Shown here in pieces: positions 15,761 to 24,940 of a stretch of 35,965 nt of DNA (positions are counted from its first letter, which is position 1; each line of letters starts with the position of its first letter). The position numbers and the translations under genes are program-made. The notes beneath the pieces are model-generated. The model had not been told where the DNA came from and did not search any database. It worked only from the letters and a program-made list of their open reading frames with translations. This stretch comes from an archaeon (GTDB lineage Archaea > EX4484-52 > GLR71), in contig WTCA01000064.1 of assembly GCA_013138805.1 (NCBI GenBank), positions 1 through 35,965 of the forward strand, read 5' to 3'.

Positions 15761-17950
15761 TCAATAAGACCTTAACACATACCCGACCTGCCCAAAACTG
15801 ATACCTCCATCCCCCGCAGGCACTTTAGAATTGACAATAACTCCTTTCTTAAGCATATATCCGGTAATATACCTATTATAAGCAACCCCACCTGAAAAGA
15901 CAATAGGCAGCCCGCGCGATGCGGAATCGGCAATAGAGAAAAGCCCGCGGGCAAGATAGTCATGAACAGTAGCAGCAAGTCTTTTTTTATCCTTATCCCG
16001 CATATCCCACAGAAACTCAAAAAGCGGAGTTGTCTTAAGTATCTTAACCTGACCTTTGCCGATCACAGGCTCAAGATCATAAGGCTTTGCACCAGAAACA
16101 GCGCTCTCAAGAGCTATAGCAGGCTCGCCCGTATATGTCCTCTTTTCGCAAAAGCCCAGAAAAAAAGATGCAGCATCAAGAACCCGCCCGGAACTTGTGG
16201 TTTTCTGAACATTGAAACCGTCATCAATCTGTCTTTTCCATATATCTGAATTGTCTCCAAATTGATTGTTCAACTCTTTATCATCAAGAAACTTTGACAA
16301 TATACCGAAAAGCATCTTCTTAGGCTCATTCACGGCAGATTCGCCCCCGACAAGAACCTGCTCCTCCAGATGCCCGACTCTTGAACTATCAGCATCTTTT
16401 CCATCTTTAAAAAGGAAAACCTCACCGCCCCAGACATTCCCGTCCTGACCATACCCTGACCCGTCACAGGATATCGCGGCAAAAGAAGAAAGCCCGCTCT
16501 CAAGACCGACAGAGTACGCATGCGCAACATGATGCTGTACAGGTACAAGTTCAGCACCAATCTTCAGGGCAAATTCTTTCGCACATGCAGCCGTATAGTA
16601 ATCAGGATGCATATCACAGGCAATAGTCGCAGGCTTCGCACCAGTTACTTTTATGAAGAAATTGGCCGTCTTTTTCAAAGCTTCCATCACATTAACATGA
16701 GATGTATCTCCTATATGCTGCGAGACAAACACTTTCCCGCCTTTATATATAGAAATTGTATTGGATTCCTGCGACCCTAAAGAGATAATATCAGGCGCAT
16801 CCTTAATATCAACACCAATAGGCATAGGAGCAAAACCTCTTGATCTTCGTAAAAAAAACTGCTTCCCGCCGATGAATTTCAGCACAGAGTCATCAACCGG
16901 ATTAGATATCTCTCTCTGGTTTGAAAGCTCAAAACCCGCAAGAGACTGTGAATTCATATCTATCGGCTCGCCGGGCAGGTTGCAGGATGTCATTACAAGA
17001 GGTCTTTTTAAGATATCTAAAATAAGATAATGTAAAGCAGTATACGGAAGCATAATACCAATGCTGTCAAGCGGAGATATATCTGAAAACACATCCTTAT
17101 CTTTTTTTTCAAGAACGACTATAGGCCTTTCTTTTGATATAAGTGCAGACTTTTCCTCCTTGCCAACAATTGCTATTTTACCTGCATCCTCAACACCATT
17201 CACCATTACTGCAAGTGGCTTGCTGGGTCTTCTGATGATACTTCTCAATCTAGCGACAGCATCATTATTTTCAGCATCGCAGCAGAGATGATACCCGCCT
17301 ATGCCTTTTACAGCAACCACATATCCCTTTTTTATCTCCTGACAGGCCTTCCTTACAGCCTCATCAGATCTTGCAGATATTTTGCCACCGTAAGACAGAT
17401 TCAGTTCCGGCCCGCATTTCGGGCATGCAATTGTCTGGGCATGGAACCTCCTGTCAGACGGGTCTGAATACTCTTTTTCGCATTTCTCGCACATATTAAA
17501 CTTTGACATTGTCGTCGTTCTTCTGTCATAGGGTGTGCTCAAAACCATAGAAAATCGCGGACCGCAGTTTGTGCATGTGGTAAAATAATACCCCTTACGC
17601 CTATTCTTTGAATCAGAAATCTCAGAGATGCAATCTTCGCAGATTGATACATCAGGAAGTATAAAAGTAGAGCCCACACCGGATTTAGATGGTATTATCT
17701 GAAAATCCGGAAAAAACGAGCTGTCAGTATAAAACTGGCCGATATCAACAGTATCTATATGTACGAGCGGTGGCAACATCTTCTTGTCCTGTAACACAGA
17801 AACAAAAGACTTGTCATCAACAATTATCTCAGCACCGGAACTTGTATTTCTCACATACCCTTTAAGCCCGCGCTTTTTCGCCTCACGAAAGACAAAAGGC
17901 CGAAAGCCCACACTCTGGACAGTTCCTGTAACAGTAATCTTATAGAACAT
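15761..17950 (-). CDS. hypF: HypF, carbamoyltransferase of hydrogenase maturation
   Basis: The product is 729 residues, normal for HypF. The domains in order are: acylphosphatase-like (1-90, with GTVQSVGFRPFVFREA), paired zinc fingers (about 105-185; CEDC, CTNCGPRFS, CEKC, CPKCGP), YrdC-like (about 190-375; GYVVAVKGIGGYHL, RPSKPLAVMV) and Kae1-like C-terminal (HHVAHAYSVGLE and CDGSGYGQDGNVWGGE). It uses carbamoyl phosphate and ATP to carbamoylate the last Cys of HypE. It faces the hypE-side genes convergently, with 35 bases between the two stops. A minus-strand TTTTAAACTTTTC (about 17980-17992) is probably its promoter region or part of the divergent one. Confidence 0.96.
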   Translation of the reverse strand: MFYKITVTGTVQSVGFRPFVFREAKKRGLKGYVRNTSSGAEIIVDDKSFVSVLQDKKMLPPLVHIDTVDIGQFYTDSSFFPDFQIIPSKSGVGSTFILPDVSICEDCISEISDSKNRRKGYYFTTCTNCGPRFSMVLSTPYDRRTTTMSKFNMCEKCEKEYSDPSDRRFHAQTIACPKCGPELNLSYGGKISARSDEAVRKACQEIKKGYVVAVKGIGGYHLCCDAENNDAVARLRSIIRRPSKPLAVMVNGVEDAGKIAIVGKEEKSALISKERPIVVLEKKDKDVFSDISPLDSIGIMLPYTALHYLILDILKRPLVMTSCNLPGEPIDMNSQSLAGFELSNQREISNPVDDSVLKFIGGKQFFLRRSRGFAPMPIGVDIKDAPDIISLGSQESNTISIYKGGKVFVSQHIGDTSHVNVMEALKKTANFFIKVTGAKPATIACDMHPDYYTAACAKEFALKIGAELVPVQHHVAHAYSVGLESGLSSFAAISCDGSGYGQDGNVWGGEVFLFKDGKDADSSRVGHLEEQVLVGGESAVNEPKKMLFGILSKFLDDKELNNQFGDNSDIWKRQIDDGFNVQKTTSSGRVLDAASFFLGFCEKRTYTGEPAIALESAVSGAKPYDLEPVIGKGQVKILKTTPLFEFLWDMRDKDKKRLAATVHDYLARGLFSIADSASRGLPIVFSGGVAYNRYITGYMLKKGVIVNSKVPAGDGGISFGQVGYVLRSY

Positions 17951-18019
17951 TTTTAGATACCAATAAATAGATGGTCAGAAAAGTTTAAAAGGATTTTAAT
18001 GCAATCATAACATGATTAT

Positions 18020-18400
18020 ATGCCGGATAGTACCCAGAAAGATATACCTTATTTCATTGAAATAAGAGGCTGTATAAACTGTGAAGCATCAGAGTGCCAT
18101 AAAAAAGAAACAGGTTACGATTACGGTTTTAATCCTATGTCAAAGTTTTACTGTATCGCATTTAACTGCAGAAATTATACTTTCAGAGACAGACCAATCA
18201 GCCTGGAAAACCCTTTCTACGACCCTAAAGAAATTGTCAGATTTGCAAAGAAAAACGGCAAAATAAAAGTGATTGAAAATACAATAAAACATTGTCAAAG
18301 CATCAATGAAACCTTTGGCGAGTTCTATAAATTAATGGATGTCTCAATAGATACATTGATTGAAGAATTGCATGAATTACTCATTGTCCAACAGGTATAA
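18020..18400 (+). CDS. Small Cys-rich orphan protein next to hypF
   Basis: The product is 126 residues from ATG 18020. Cysteines cluster in the first half: GCINCEASEC (18-26), then FYCIAFNC about 20 residues later, and one more in KHCQS. The second half is helical and acidic. The order C-x2-C-E ... C ... Y-C-x4-C matches the Cys-rich protein antisense to hypC, so the two are probably paralogs bracketing the hyp genes. A metal or iron-sulfur role is inference. AGTTTAAAAGG at about 17983-17993 is a fitting TATA, about 30 bases upstream. It is divergent from hypF. Confidence 0.6.
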   Translation: MPDSTQKDIPYFIEIRGCINCEASECHKKETGYDYGFNPMSKFYCIAFNCRNYTFRDRPISLENPFYDPKEIVRFAKKNGKIKVIENTIKHCQSINETFGEFYKLMDVSIDTLIEELHELLIVQQV

Positions 18401-18425
18401 CTATTTTTGAACATTATCAAAATAC

Positions 18426-19430
18426 CTACAGCATACCTCTTGCACGAATCCATTCTTTGCTTTCCTCAGACAGATATTCAGGATTTATTTTCCCGTCAAT
18501 TATGATTCGCTTACCATCAACCGTGACTGTCGCCGGCCCGAAGACCAGATCCAGATGCCTGCCTTTTCTTATCCCGCCAAAAGATATATTGCTTCCAAGC
18601 CCCACATGAGCAGTCCCAAGTATCTTCTCTTCCTGTATAGAATCAGGATAGTCAAACACCTTATCATAAGGGCAAAGCCCGAATGCCAGTTCTCCCACAT
18701 GATATAATTCCTCATCATTTTCAATCAGCGAAAAGAACTTTTCAGCAGGCCTGTCATCAACAGGAAAGAGTTTCCCCTGCCTGACTTCAAATATAGCATC
18801 GTTCCCTGAAGCAGATAACCCCAGATGTTTCACTTTTATATTAGAATGTACAGAGCCGTTGACTGTATCTTCTATCAGATTGAAAGAATATGCTTCCCCT
18901 GAAGGAAAGTTGCCGCCGTCGCCTGGCTTCGCATACAGGCCGCTTTCAAAACCTATGCTGGAGCAACTTCCTGAAATATCTGTCCCTTCCGGCCCTTCCA
19001 GTCTGATAGCTGTTCCTTTACCAATATGCTTTTTCAAATCTTCAATCAATATTTCAATATTTCCTGGATCTGCCAGGGCAGGACCTTCTTTCAGCATTTC
19101 CAAAGTCCCCGAATAAGCAGCCATCCTTTTCTTTTTAACATATTTGGCATCGCGCCTTTCTTTTTGGTGCCAGATGGATTTACCGAAGAAAAGAAGAACA
19201 ACATTATGCTCATCATCCAGCAGTTTCTCTGAAAGTTCAGCAGGAATCTTTTTGCCATCATAATCTACACTTATGACAGAATAACTGACACTTCTTTGAT
19301 CAAGATGCATTGATACTTCATCTACCAGCTCACCCCTTTCAAGATCGCTCGCGATAAGGACCTTATCTGTTTTCTGTATACATAATACATTATCCAGAAG
19401 ATTATCAATCCCTTTGACTGTTCTGTTCAT
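18426..19430 (-). CDS. M29-like (AmpS/AmpT) metalloaminopeptidase
   Basis: The product is 334 residues, shorter than the usual 400-410. The ligand set of M29 dinuclear aminopeptidases can be read in order: Glu179 (NFPSGEAYSF), Glu247 (GELAFGL), His275 (EKILGTAHVGLGSN), His292 and Asp294 (GRHLDLVFG). The N-terminal 130 residues are shorter and less conserved than in bacterial enzymes, with DxERGELVDEV resembling the family's N-terminal domain. The enzyme would release N-terminal residues from peptides in the cytoplasm. A TATA-like ATATAAATT lies only about 14-20 bases upstream, so the true start could be a little further in. The gene ends 25 bases from the convergent Cys-rich gene. Confidence 0.8.
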   Translation of the reverse strand: MNRTVKGIDNLLDNVLCIQKTDKVLIASDLERGELVDEVSMHLDQRSVSYSVISVDYDGKKIPAELSEKLLDDEHNVVLLFFGKSIWHQKERRDAKYVKKKRMAAYSGTLEMLKEGPALADPGNIEILIEDLKKHIGKGTAIRLEGPEGTDISGSCSSIGFESGLYAKPGDGGNFPSGEAYSFNLIEDTVNGSVHSNIKVKHLGLSASGNDAIFEVRQGKLFPVDDRPAEKFFSLIENDEELYHVGELAFGLCPYDKVFDYPDSIQEEKILGTAHVGLGSNISFGGIRKGRHLDLVFGPATVTVDGKRIIIDGKINPEYLSEESKEWIRARGML

Positions 19431-19487
19431 GATAATAAAAAGAATTTATATACATATTAATGTTTTCTATATCTCAAAAACCAAACC

Positions 19488-19808
19488 TCAACAAACCCTT
19501 GCCCCATTCCCAATATCTTTATCCACACCCAAAAGAACAACCTTTTTCCCTTTCTCGGCAGCGAGAAGCATCCCCTGCGACTCCACACCGCGGATTACAG
19601 CAGGTTCAAGGTTCACGATGACCGCAATCTGCTTCCCTTTTATCTCATCAGGAGTATAATATTTTCTCACACCGGCAACAATCTGCCGTGTCTCAGTACC
19701 TATATCCACCGTAAGAACATAAAGCTTGTCAGCATCAGGATGATCCTTGACATCAATCACTGTACCGACCCTTATCTCAAGCTTGCTGAAATCCTCATAA
19801 CTTGCCAT
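19488..19808 (-). CDS. tRNA-binding OB-fold subunit of methionyl-tRNA synthetase
   Basis: The product is 106 residues from ATG 19808, chosen because GGTGAT lies a few bases upstream; a longer frame would run into metG. It is a single OB-fold of the Trbp111/EMAP-II type: FSKLEIRVGTVIDVKDHPDADKLYVLTVDIG, RQIVAGVRKYY, GKQIAVIVNLEP and GVESQGMLLAA. It binds the tRNA outer corner nonspecifically and raises MetRS efficiency. It begins 10 bases after the metG stop in the same operon, the common archaeal arrangement in which this domain is a separate subunit instead of a MetG C-terminal extension. Confidence 0.92.
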   Translation of the reverse strand: MASYEDFSKLEIRVGTVIDVKDHPDADKLYVLTVDIGTETRQIVAGVRKYYTPDEIKGKQIAVIVNLEPAVIRGVESQGMLLAAEKGKKVVLLGVDKDIGNGARVC

Positions 19809-19818
19809 AATATCACCA

Positions 19819-21480
19819 TCATCTTTTCCCTGAAAACTCAATCTTGAATTTCTCAGCATCATCTTTCTCTATCTTAGTAAAAAGTATCTTCGGCTCGCCA
19901 AGCTTCTGCCCTGATTTTAGCGCAAAGTCAAGACCGCCTTTTGATATATCATCAGTAAAACCAAGCTGCTTCCACAATCGTTCTGATGATGAAGGCAGGA
20001 AAGGATAAAGAAGCTTCCCAAGAAGAGATGAAAGCCCAAGACACACATTGATGACAGCCCCGCATCTTTCCTTATCAGTCTTCACAAGCACCCAAGGCTC
20101 ATTCTTCTGAAAGTACTGATTCGCCAGGTTTGATATCTCAAGAACATTCTTCAGCGCTTCTTTGAGATTGAAATTTTCCATATTATCAATATATCTGCCC
20201 TTCAGCTTCTCAACACTCTCAAGCGATTTCTTATCATCAGCACTAAGCTTTTCGGAAGGCACCTCACCAAAATTCTTCTTGGAAAAAGAAAGTGTCCTGA
20301 ACAGGAAATTGCCTATGTTAGCCACAAGCTCATTGTTTGTCTTATCCATCAAATCCTGCCAGTCAAAGTCATAGTCCTTATGCTCAGGCAGTGTCGCAGA
20401 CATATAGAATCTCCATATGGATGGCTCAATCCCCGTCTTTTCAAGATCTGATGTAAAGATACCCACATTCCTGCTTTTTGAGAACTGCTCTCCCTCATAA
20501 TTAAGATACTCATTTGATGATATATAGTCAGGCAGGTTCCACTTGCTGTTAGACATAAGCTCAGCAGGCCAGATTATCGTATGGAACGGTACATTGTCTT
20601 TTCCAAGAAAATGAACAATTCTTGTATCTTTTGACTGCCACCATTTTTCCCAGTCTTTCTGCAACAGCTCTTCTGTAAACGCGATATATCCTATAGGCGC
20701 ATCAAACCATACATAAAAAACCTTATCTTCATATCCTTTCTTTGGTATCTTAGTACCCCATTTAAGATTGCGGCTTATGCATCTTGGCTCAAGCCCTTCC
20801 TTTATCCAGGCAAGCGGAAGATTTCGTGATATCCCTTTCCACTCTTTCTTGGACTCTATCCATTTCTTAAGATATGGAGCAGCCTTGGTCAGATCCAGAA
20901 AAAGATGCATATCTTTCCGGACCTCGGGTGTCTTTCCGCAAAGCTTGCATCTCGGGTTTTTAAGCTCCGCAGGCTCAAGGAATTTTGAGCAGTTGTCGCA
21001 CTGGTCGCCTTTTGCTCCTTCAAATCCACAGAACGGGCATGTACCTTCAACATAAGAATCAGGAAGATACCTGTCATCATGCGCGCAGTAAAGAAGAGTT
21101 ATCTCTTTTTCGATAATCCATCCTTTCTTCTCAAGGTCTGAAAATATTTCCTGTGTAAGCCTTTTGTTGGTCTCAGAACTTGTCCTGCCAAAATTGTCAA
21201 ACTCTATCTCAAGCCAGTTAAACTTTTTAAGTATAGTATCATGCATGACCTTGCAATATTTATCCGGTGTCAGCTTCCTTTTCTGCGCCTCTATTTCCGT
21301 CCTTGTGCCTGACTCGTCAGTGCCGCAGATAAATAACGTCTCTTTTCCCTGAAGCTTAAGATATCTGGAATATATATCAGAGCGCAGAGTGCATACTATA
21401 TTGCCCAGATGCGGCACATTGTTGACATAAGGAAGCGCTGAGGTCACAAGAGTTCGCTTGAATTCTGCTATTGCTATCAC
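19819..21480 (-). CDS. metG: Methionyl-tRNA synthetase catalytic subunit
   Basis: The product is 553 residues and class I. The N-terminus has RTLVTSALPYVNNVPHLGNI with the HIGH signature as HLGN, and KMSKS appears as FSKSRN. Between them is the connective domain with two zinc knuckles (CPFC, CDNC, CKLCG). The anticodon-binding helices follow, with NLANQYFQKNEPW. It charges tRNA-Met. The start is GTG 21480; a minus-strand TATA centred near 21509 is about 29 bases upstream, so the mRNA is probably leaderless with a GTG start. The tRNA-binding domain is encoded by the next gene. Confidence 0.96.
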   Translation of the reverse strand: MIAIAEFKRTLVTSALPYVNNVPHLGNIVCTLRSDIYSRYLKLQGKETLFICGTDESGTRTEIEAQKRKLTPDKYCKVMHDTILKKFNWLEIEFDNFGRTSSETNKRLTQEIFSDLEKKGWIIEKEITLLYCAHDDRYLPDSYVEGTCPFCGFEGAKGDQCDNCSKFLEPAELKNPRCKLCGKTPEVRKDMHLFLDLTKAAPYLKKWIESKKEWKGISRNLPLAWIKEGLEPRCISRNLKWGTKIPKKGYEDKVFYVWFDAPIGYIAFTEELLQKDWEKWWQSKDTRIVHFLGKDNVPFHTIIWPAELMSNSKWNLPDYISSNEYLNYEGEQFSKSRNVGIFTSDLEKTGIEPSIWRFYMSATLPEHKDYDFDWQDLMDKTNNELVANIGNFLFRTLSFSKKNFGEVPSEKLSADDKKSLESVEKLKGRYIDNMENFNLKEALKNVLEISNLANQYFQKNEPWVLVKTDKERCGAVINVCLGLSSLLGKLLYPFLPSSSERLWKQLGFTDDISKGGLDFALKSGQKLGEPKILFTKIEKDDAEKFKIEFSGKR

Positions 21481-21504
21481 CTGAACTCATTTTCGGCTTG
21501 AAAG

Positions 21505-21516
21505 TATATAAAATAT
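21505..21516 (-). promoter_or_regulatory. TATA box for metG
   Basis: The minus-strand sequence TTTTATATAC is centred about 29 bases before the GTG start at 21480. There is no separate room for a ribosome binding site, consistent with a leaderless message. Confidence 0.5.
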
Positions 21517-21614
21517 TGTGTATAGAATCATTTATTCTAAACTTTAAAATATTGACCACTCCATAAAAGCAAAAACATCCTAATTAATAAATTTATCTTC
21601 ATAAGAATAAGGTT

Positions 21615-22745
21615 ATGAACAAAAACAAGTTTCTAAGAGATATTTATATCGGAGAGCTGGATCTAAAGGCTTGTGATATTGAAGCTTTAGATTATATAAT
21701 TGATTATACTAAAATAAATTATAGTGATGTCTCCTGCATAATATCTTTCAAAAAGGAAGATGATTGTTGTGAATTTGTATTTGATTTTGAAAGGGATGAA
21801 GAAGGATATATTGGTAGTATAATACAAAAGCATCTAAACAATGGAGATGAGATTCCAAGAAGAATATCAGAATATGAGGACTCAATTGAATATTTTTACA
21901 GGTTTCTTGAAAAAGATATTGAAAAAGAGATACAGAATCTTACTGAAACGTTAAAAGAAATTTTTGAGAGGGATTATATTGAACAGTCACATTATCAACT
22001 CAAAAATACACTGATTAAAGACGAAAATCTTATGAAACAAATCATAGAAAAAAGAATATCCGATAAAGATAACAGATATGTATTTGATTTTAAATCTGTT
22101 GAACATTACTTGATCTCTGTTGATGAGGACAGGCTGATTGTCAAGATACCGGAAGATAAAGAAGACATCCTGATAGATGCTGCATTGACTGATTTTGCGA
22201 AAGATAATGAGTATACACTTGAAATAAAAGAAGAAAATACCCACTTTAATAGAATGTATGCAGAGATAAAAGGAAACAAAATTTTTGAAGCGGATGATGT
22301 TATCAGTCTTCTCAAAAAAATGACATATTATAAGGAAGAGCCGTGGAATGTAATCCCATTGGAACAGGTTGATGAAGTGATAAGTATAAAATCAATCCCT
22401 CCTAAAGAGGAAACTGTATTTACTTCCAGATATGACGATAATGCAAAGACTATTGCAAAGATGATGAACAGACTTCCGACACCAAGAGTTCAAAATGTAT
22501 TTGGTAAACCATCTGTTAATAAGCTGTCAAAGCAGGCAGAATATATACTGAATGTTTCTTTTAATGATTACAGTAATACATATAACCAGAAAGTTGAAAT
22601 TATCAGAAATCGCAATGGTACAGAATTCAGGATCAACACTGATGATGAAAAGATTGCATACAGGACACTTATAGCACTCAGCCAGATCCTTATGCCAGAA
22701 ATTAAAATATACAATAATACCAGAAGAAACAGATACTGGGAATAA
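21615..22745 (+). CDS. Orphan acidic protein of 376 residues
   Basis: I do not recognise this family. The protein is soluble, very rich in Glu, Asp, Lys and Ile, with no membrane segment. It has an N-terminal alpha/beta part with a CC pair (KEDDCCEFVFDFERDE), a long helical stretch (about 95-150), a second alpha/beta part with repeated strand-helix units (HYLISVDEDRLIVKIPED and MYAEIKGNKIFEADDV), a proline-rich linker (about 265-300), and a final beta-rich domain (YILNVSFNDYSNTYNQKVEI). The DNA is AT-richer than metG, suggesting faster evolution or a different origin. A TATA-like AATAAATTTAT (about 21585-21595) lies 20-30 bases before the ATG. It is divergent from metG. Confidence 0.7.
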   Translation: MNKNKFLRDIYIGELDLKACDIEALDYIIDYTKINYSDVSCIISFKKEDDCCEFVFDFERDEEGYIGSIIQKHLNNGDEIPRRISEYEDSIEYFYRFLEKDIEKEIQNLTETLKEIFERDYIEQSHYQLKNTLIKDENLMKQIIEKRISDKDNRYVFDFKSVEHYLISVDEDRLIVKIPEDKEDILIDAALTDFAKDNEYTLEIKEENTHFNRMYAEIKGNKIFEADDVISLLKKMTYYKEEPWNVIPLEQVDEVISIKSIPPKEETVFTSRYDDNAKTIAKMMNRLPTPRVQNVFGKPSVNKLSKQAEYILNVSFNDYSNTYNQKVEIIRNRNGTEFRINTDDEKIAYRTLIALSQILMPEIKIYNNTRRNRYWE

Positions 22746-22753
22746 TCTAAAAA

Positions 22754-23536
22754 TCACAGATTCTTAATAATATTCCTCAGATCCCTTATCACAACTGTCG
22801 GTTTCTCTTCAGCAGAAAGGCCGGCAAGATCATCCTCGGAAGACTCTCCTGTAAGCACAAGCCCTGTCCTGAAACCGCACGAATTGCCGAACTTTATGTT
22901 TGTAGATATGCTGTCCCCGATAAGAAGAGTATCTTCAGGGAAAAGAAAGATGTCTTCCAGAAGCCTTGCTTTCATCTCAGAGGAAGGCATGCCTAAAAGC
23001 ATGATATCCTTATCTGTAAATTTCTTGACAGAATCTATGATTGGCATCTCAGCAGGATATACCTCATCATCTATATACCAGTTGCGGTTCATGCCTGTTG
23101 TATACAGCTTTGCGCCTTTCTCTGCAAGGTCTCCGATCTTCTTGAGTTTCATATAATTAAAGTTCCTGTCAATTGAAATAATGACATGGTCTGCATCTTC
23201 AGATACCCTTATTCCTTTCTCACCAAGCTCAGACACAAGGCCGCGTTCTCCTGCGACATAGACCTTTTCAATACCTTTAGACTCAAAATAATTGGCAGCA
23301 GCATATCCTGAGGAAATTATATCTTTTTCCTGTGTCTTCAATCCGAGCTTTGTCAGCTTCTCAGCCATCTGTGCCCTTGTCAGCACACAGTTATCAGTGA
23401 CATAGTAGACCTTCTTATTCCTTTTTTTGAGTGTAGAGATAAGCTTTTCCATATACGGATTAAGCCTGTTCCACTGCATAACAGTACCGTTTATATCAAA
23501 TATGAATGTCCTTATGGAACTAAAATTTACAAGCAT
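22754..23536 (-). CDS. HAD-superfamily class IIA (NagD-like) protein with altered catalytic acids
   Basis: The product is 260 residues from ATG 23536; a TTG two codons earlier would precede the expected transcription start. The layout is NagD-like: motif I FIFDINGTV (Asp14, Asn16), motif II YYVTDN, a C2-type cap, then GMPSSEM and motif IV LLIGDSISTNIKFG. In NagD relatives the second acid of motif I is Asp (DxD) and motif IV reads GDxxxTD; here both positions are Asn. The nucleophile Asp14 and the first motif IV Asp remain. The protein may be a weak phosphatase, have another chemistry, or be a binding protein. A minus-strand TATA at 23559-23568 is centred 27 bases upstream (leaderless). Confidence 0.85.
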   Translation of the reverse strand: MLVNFSSIRTFIFDINGTVMQWNRLNPYMEKLISTLKKRNKKVYYVTDNCVLTRAQMAEKLTKLGLKTQEKDIISSGYAAANYFESKGIEKVYVAGERGLVSELGEKGIRVSEDADHVIISIDRNFNYMKLKKIGDLAEKGAKLYTTGMNRNWYIDDEVYPAEMPIIDSVKKFTDKDIMLLGMPSSEMKARLLEDIFLFPEDTLLIGDSISTNIKFGNSCGFRTGLVLTGESSEDDLAGLSAEEKPTVVIRDLRNIIKNL

Positions 23537-23677
23537 AAGCAAATATTGTCAGAAATAGATTTATATATTTGCTTTTTTGAAGGAATCATTCCAAATCCTA
23601 TAGATTTATAAAATTTAGAAATATAGTCTTATTATAAGTATTTGAAAGTTGTAAACTTTTTCGTGTGATGTGATAAT

Positions 23678-24340
23678 ATGCCAGAACCTACATTGATTGA
23701 TGAGAGAAATATAAAGACTGAAGTTGAAACTTTTTTCAAGCATATATTAATTAATCTTCCTCTCAGTCCGCAGTATGCTGAGTTCAGGGTTGTGCCTCAA
23801 GACATACCTGATTGTAATATGGGGAAAAAAGCGATAAATAAATATCTTTTGCAGTGCAAAGAAAAAAATATTATACCATTCTCAAAGACAGAAGTAGAAT
23901 ATGATAATGATCTTAAAATATTTATTCCGGGTTCAATAGATATTGAAAATAATGTATCTCGTTTAAAATATGATGATGAAAAGTCATATCTAAAAATTAT
24001 AAAGAATATACTTAATGCACAATTATCCAGAGGTAAACCCCACACAATGCATATTGAAATAGGAATACCAGCTGAAGAAGGTTTTAAATCGTTTGGAGAA
24101 ATTCTTTATGATGAACTCTTAAATAAAGGATATGTTATAGAATACGGCGATATCTGGCTCACCTCAAGACATTCAAATCAGCATTATGAAAAGGGTTATG
24201 TACCTGTCAGCACAATGACATTAAGCATGAAAGATTCAAAATATTCATTGGATCTTAATCTGAGAAAAAATGATACTGAAATATATGATACCGATATTAA
24301 CGGTTGGTTCGCTAATTTAACAGAGATCTACAAAAAATGA
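23678..24340 (+). CDS. Orphan protein of 220 residues
   Basis: The family is not recognised. It is a soluble alpha/beta protein with an N-terminal helix (NIKTEVETFFKHILINLP), a middle region with a basic helix and strands, the segment HIEIGIPAEEGFKSFGEIL, a strand turn with YGDIWLTSRHSNQHYEKG (two His), and a beta-rich C-terminus. GTGATGTGAT just before the ATG can act as a ribosome binding site, and a TATA-like TTTATAAAATT (about 23605-23615) lies about 65 bases upstream, so this transcript has a real leader. The DNA is AT-rich. It is divergent from the HAD gene and convergent with the DUF1003 gene. The function is unknown. Confidence 0.65.
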   Translation: MPEPTLIDERNIKTEVETFFKHILINLPLSPQYAEFRVVPQDIPDCNMGKKAINKYLLQCKEKNIIPFSKTEVEYDNDLKIFIPGSIDIENNVSRLKYDDEKSYLKIIKNILNAQLSRGKPHTMHIEIGIPAEEGFKSFGEILYDELLNKGYVIEYGDIWLTSRHSNQHYEKGYVPVSTMTLSMKDSKYSLDLNLRKNDTEIYDTDINGWFANLTEIYKK

Positions 24341-24366
24341 TTTAATCAAGTTTTAATTATACTGAA

Positions 24367-24843
24367 TCAAGAAGCCCCGACATGCACCTTGCCAAGCAGA
24401 TGATTATTCTTTACAAGCTTCTTTATCTCATCAAGATCCTGCTGTATGTTTTCAATCTCGCGCTCAGCTTTCCTGTTCACTGCATAATCTCTTTCCGCCT
24501 TATTATGGTCACGTTCAGAAGTCCTGTTCTGGCTCATAAGTATTACAGGTGCCTGTACAGCTGCAAGACAGGAAAGACACAGGTTCAATAAGATGAATGG
24601 GTATGGATCCCACTTATTGATATATGCGGTGACATTAATACCCATCCATATAAACAGGATAAAAAACAGAAAAAATATGAACCCCCAGCTCCCGCCAATC
24701 TTTGTCAGTTTATCTGCAGCTCTCTGTCCTATGGTGAGTTTTGGCTTTGGCAATCCCTGCTGCTGTACCGGCGACCTGTGTAATGCACCATTTACAGCAG
24801 ATGATATCTTCGAGATATTATTATTATTATTGTCACTCTGCAT
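24367..24843 (-). CDS. DUF1003 family membrane protein
   Basis: The product is 158 residues. The core is diagnostic: TIGQRAADKLTKIGGSWGF, a first membrane helix (FIFFLFFILFIWMGINV), WDPYPFILLNLCLSCLAAVQAPVILMSQNR as the second helix with the family signature, then a long charged coiled coil (DHNKAERDYAVNRKAEREIENIQQDL). The N-terminus has a poly-Asn run encoded by an ATT repeat (about 24820-24833 on the plus strand), which may vary in length. The family function is unknown; members are small integral membrane proteins with cytoplasmic coiled coils. Confidence 0.9.
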   Translation of the reverse strand: MQSDNNNNNISKISSAVNGALHRSPVQQQGLPKPKLTIGQRAADKLTKIGGSWGFIFFLFFILFIWMGINVTAYINKWDPYPFILLNLCLSCLAAVQAPVILMSQNRTSERDHNKAERDYAVNRKAEREIENIQQDLDEIKKLVKNNHLLGKVHVGAS

Positions 24844-24940
24844 AAGAGATATTGGATATGGGTGATATATATCTTTTGCTGTCTGATTTCAGGCTTATGA
24901 CTCCAAAAACAATATAAGCATAAAAACTGTAATAAGATAC

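Noticed and set aside
24818-24834. ATT repeat in the DUF1003 gene as a regulatory microsatellite
   Set aside because: It simply encodes the N-terminal poly-Asn run; the repeat length is a multiple of three and no frame switch is apparent.
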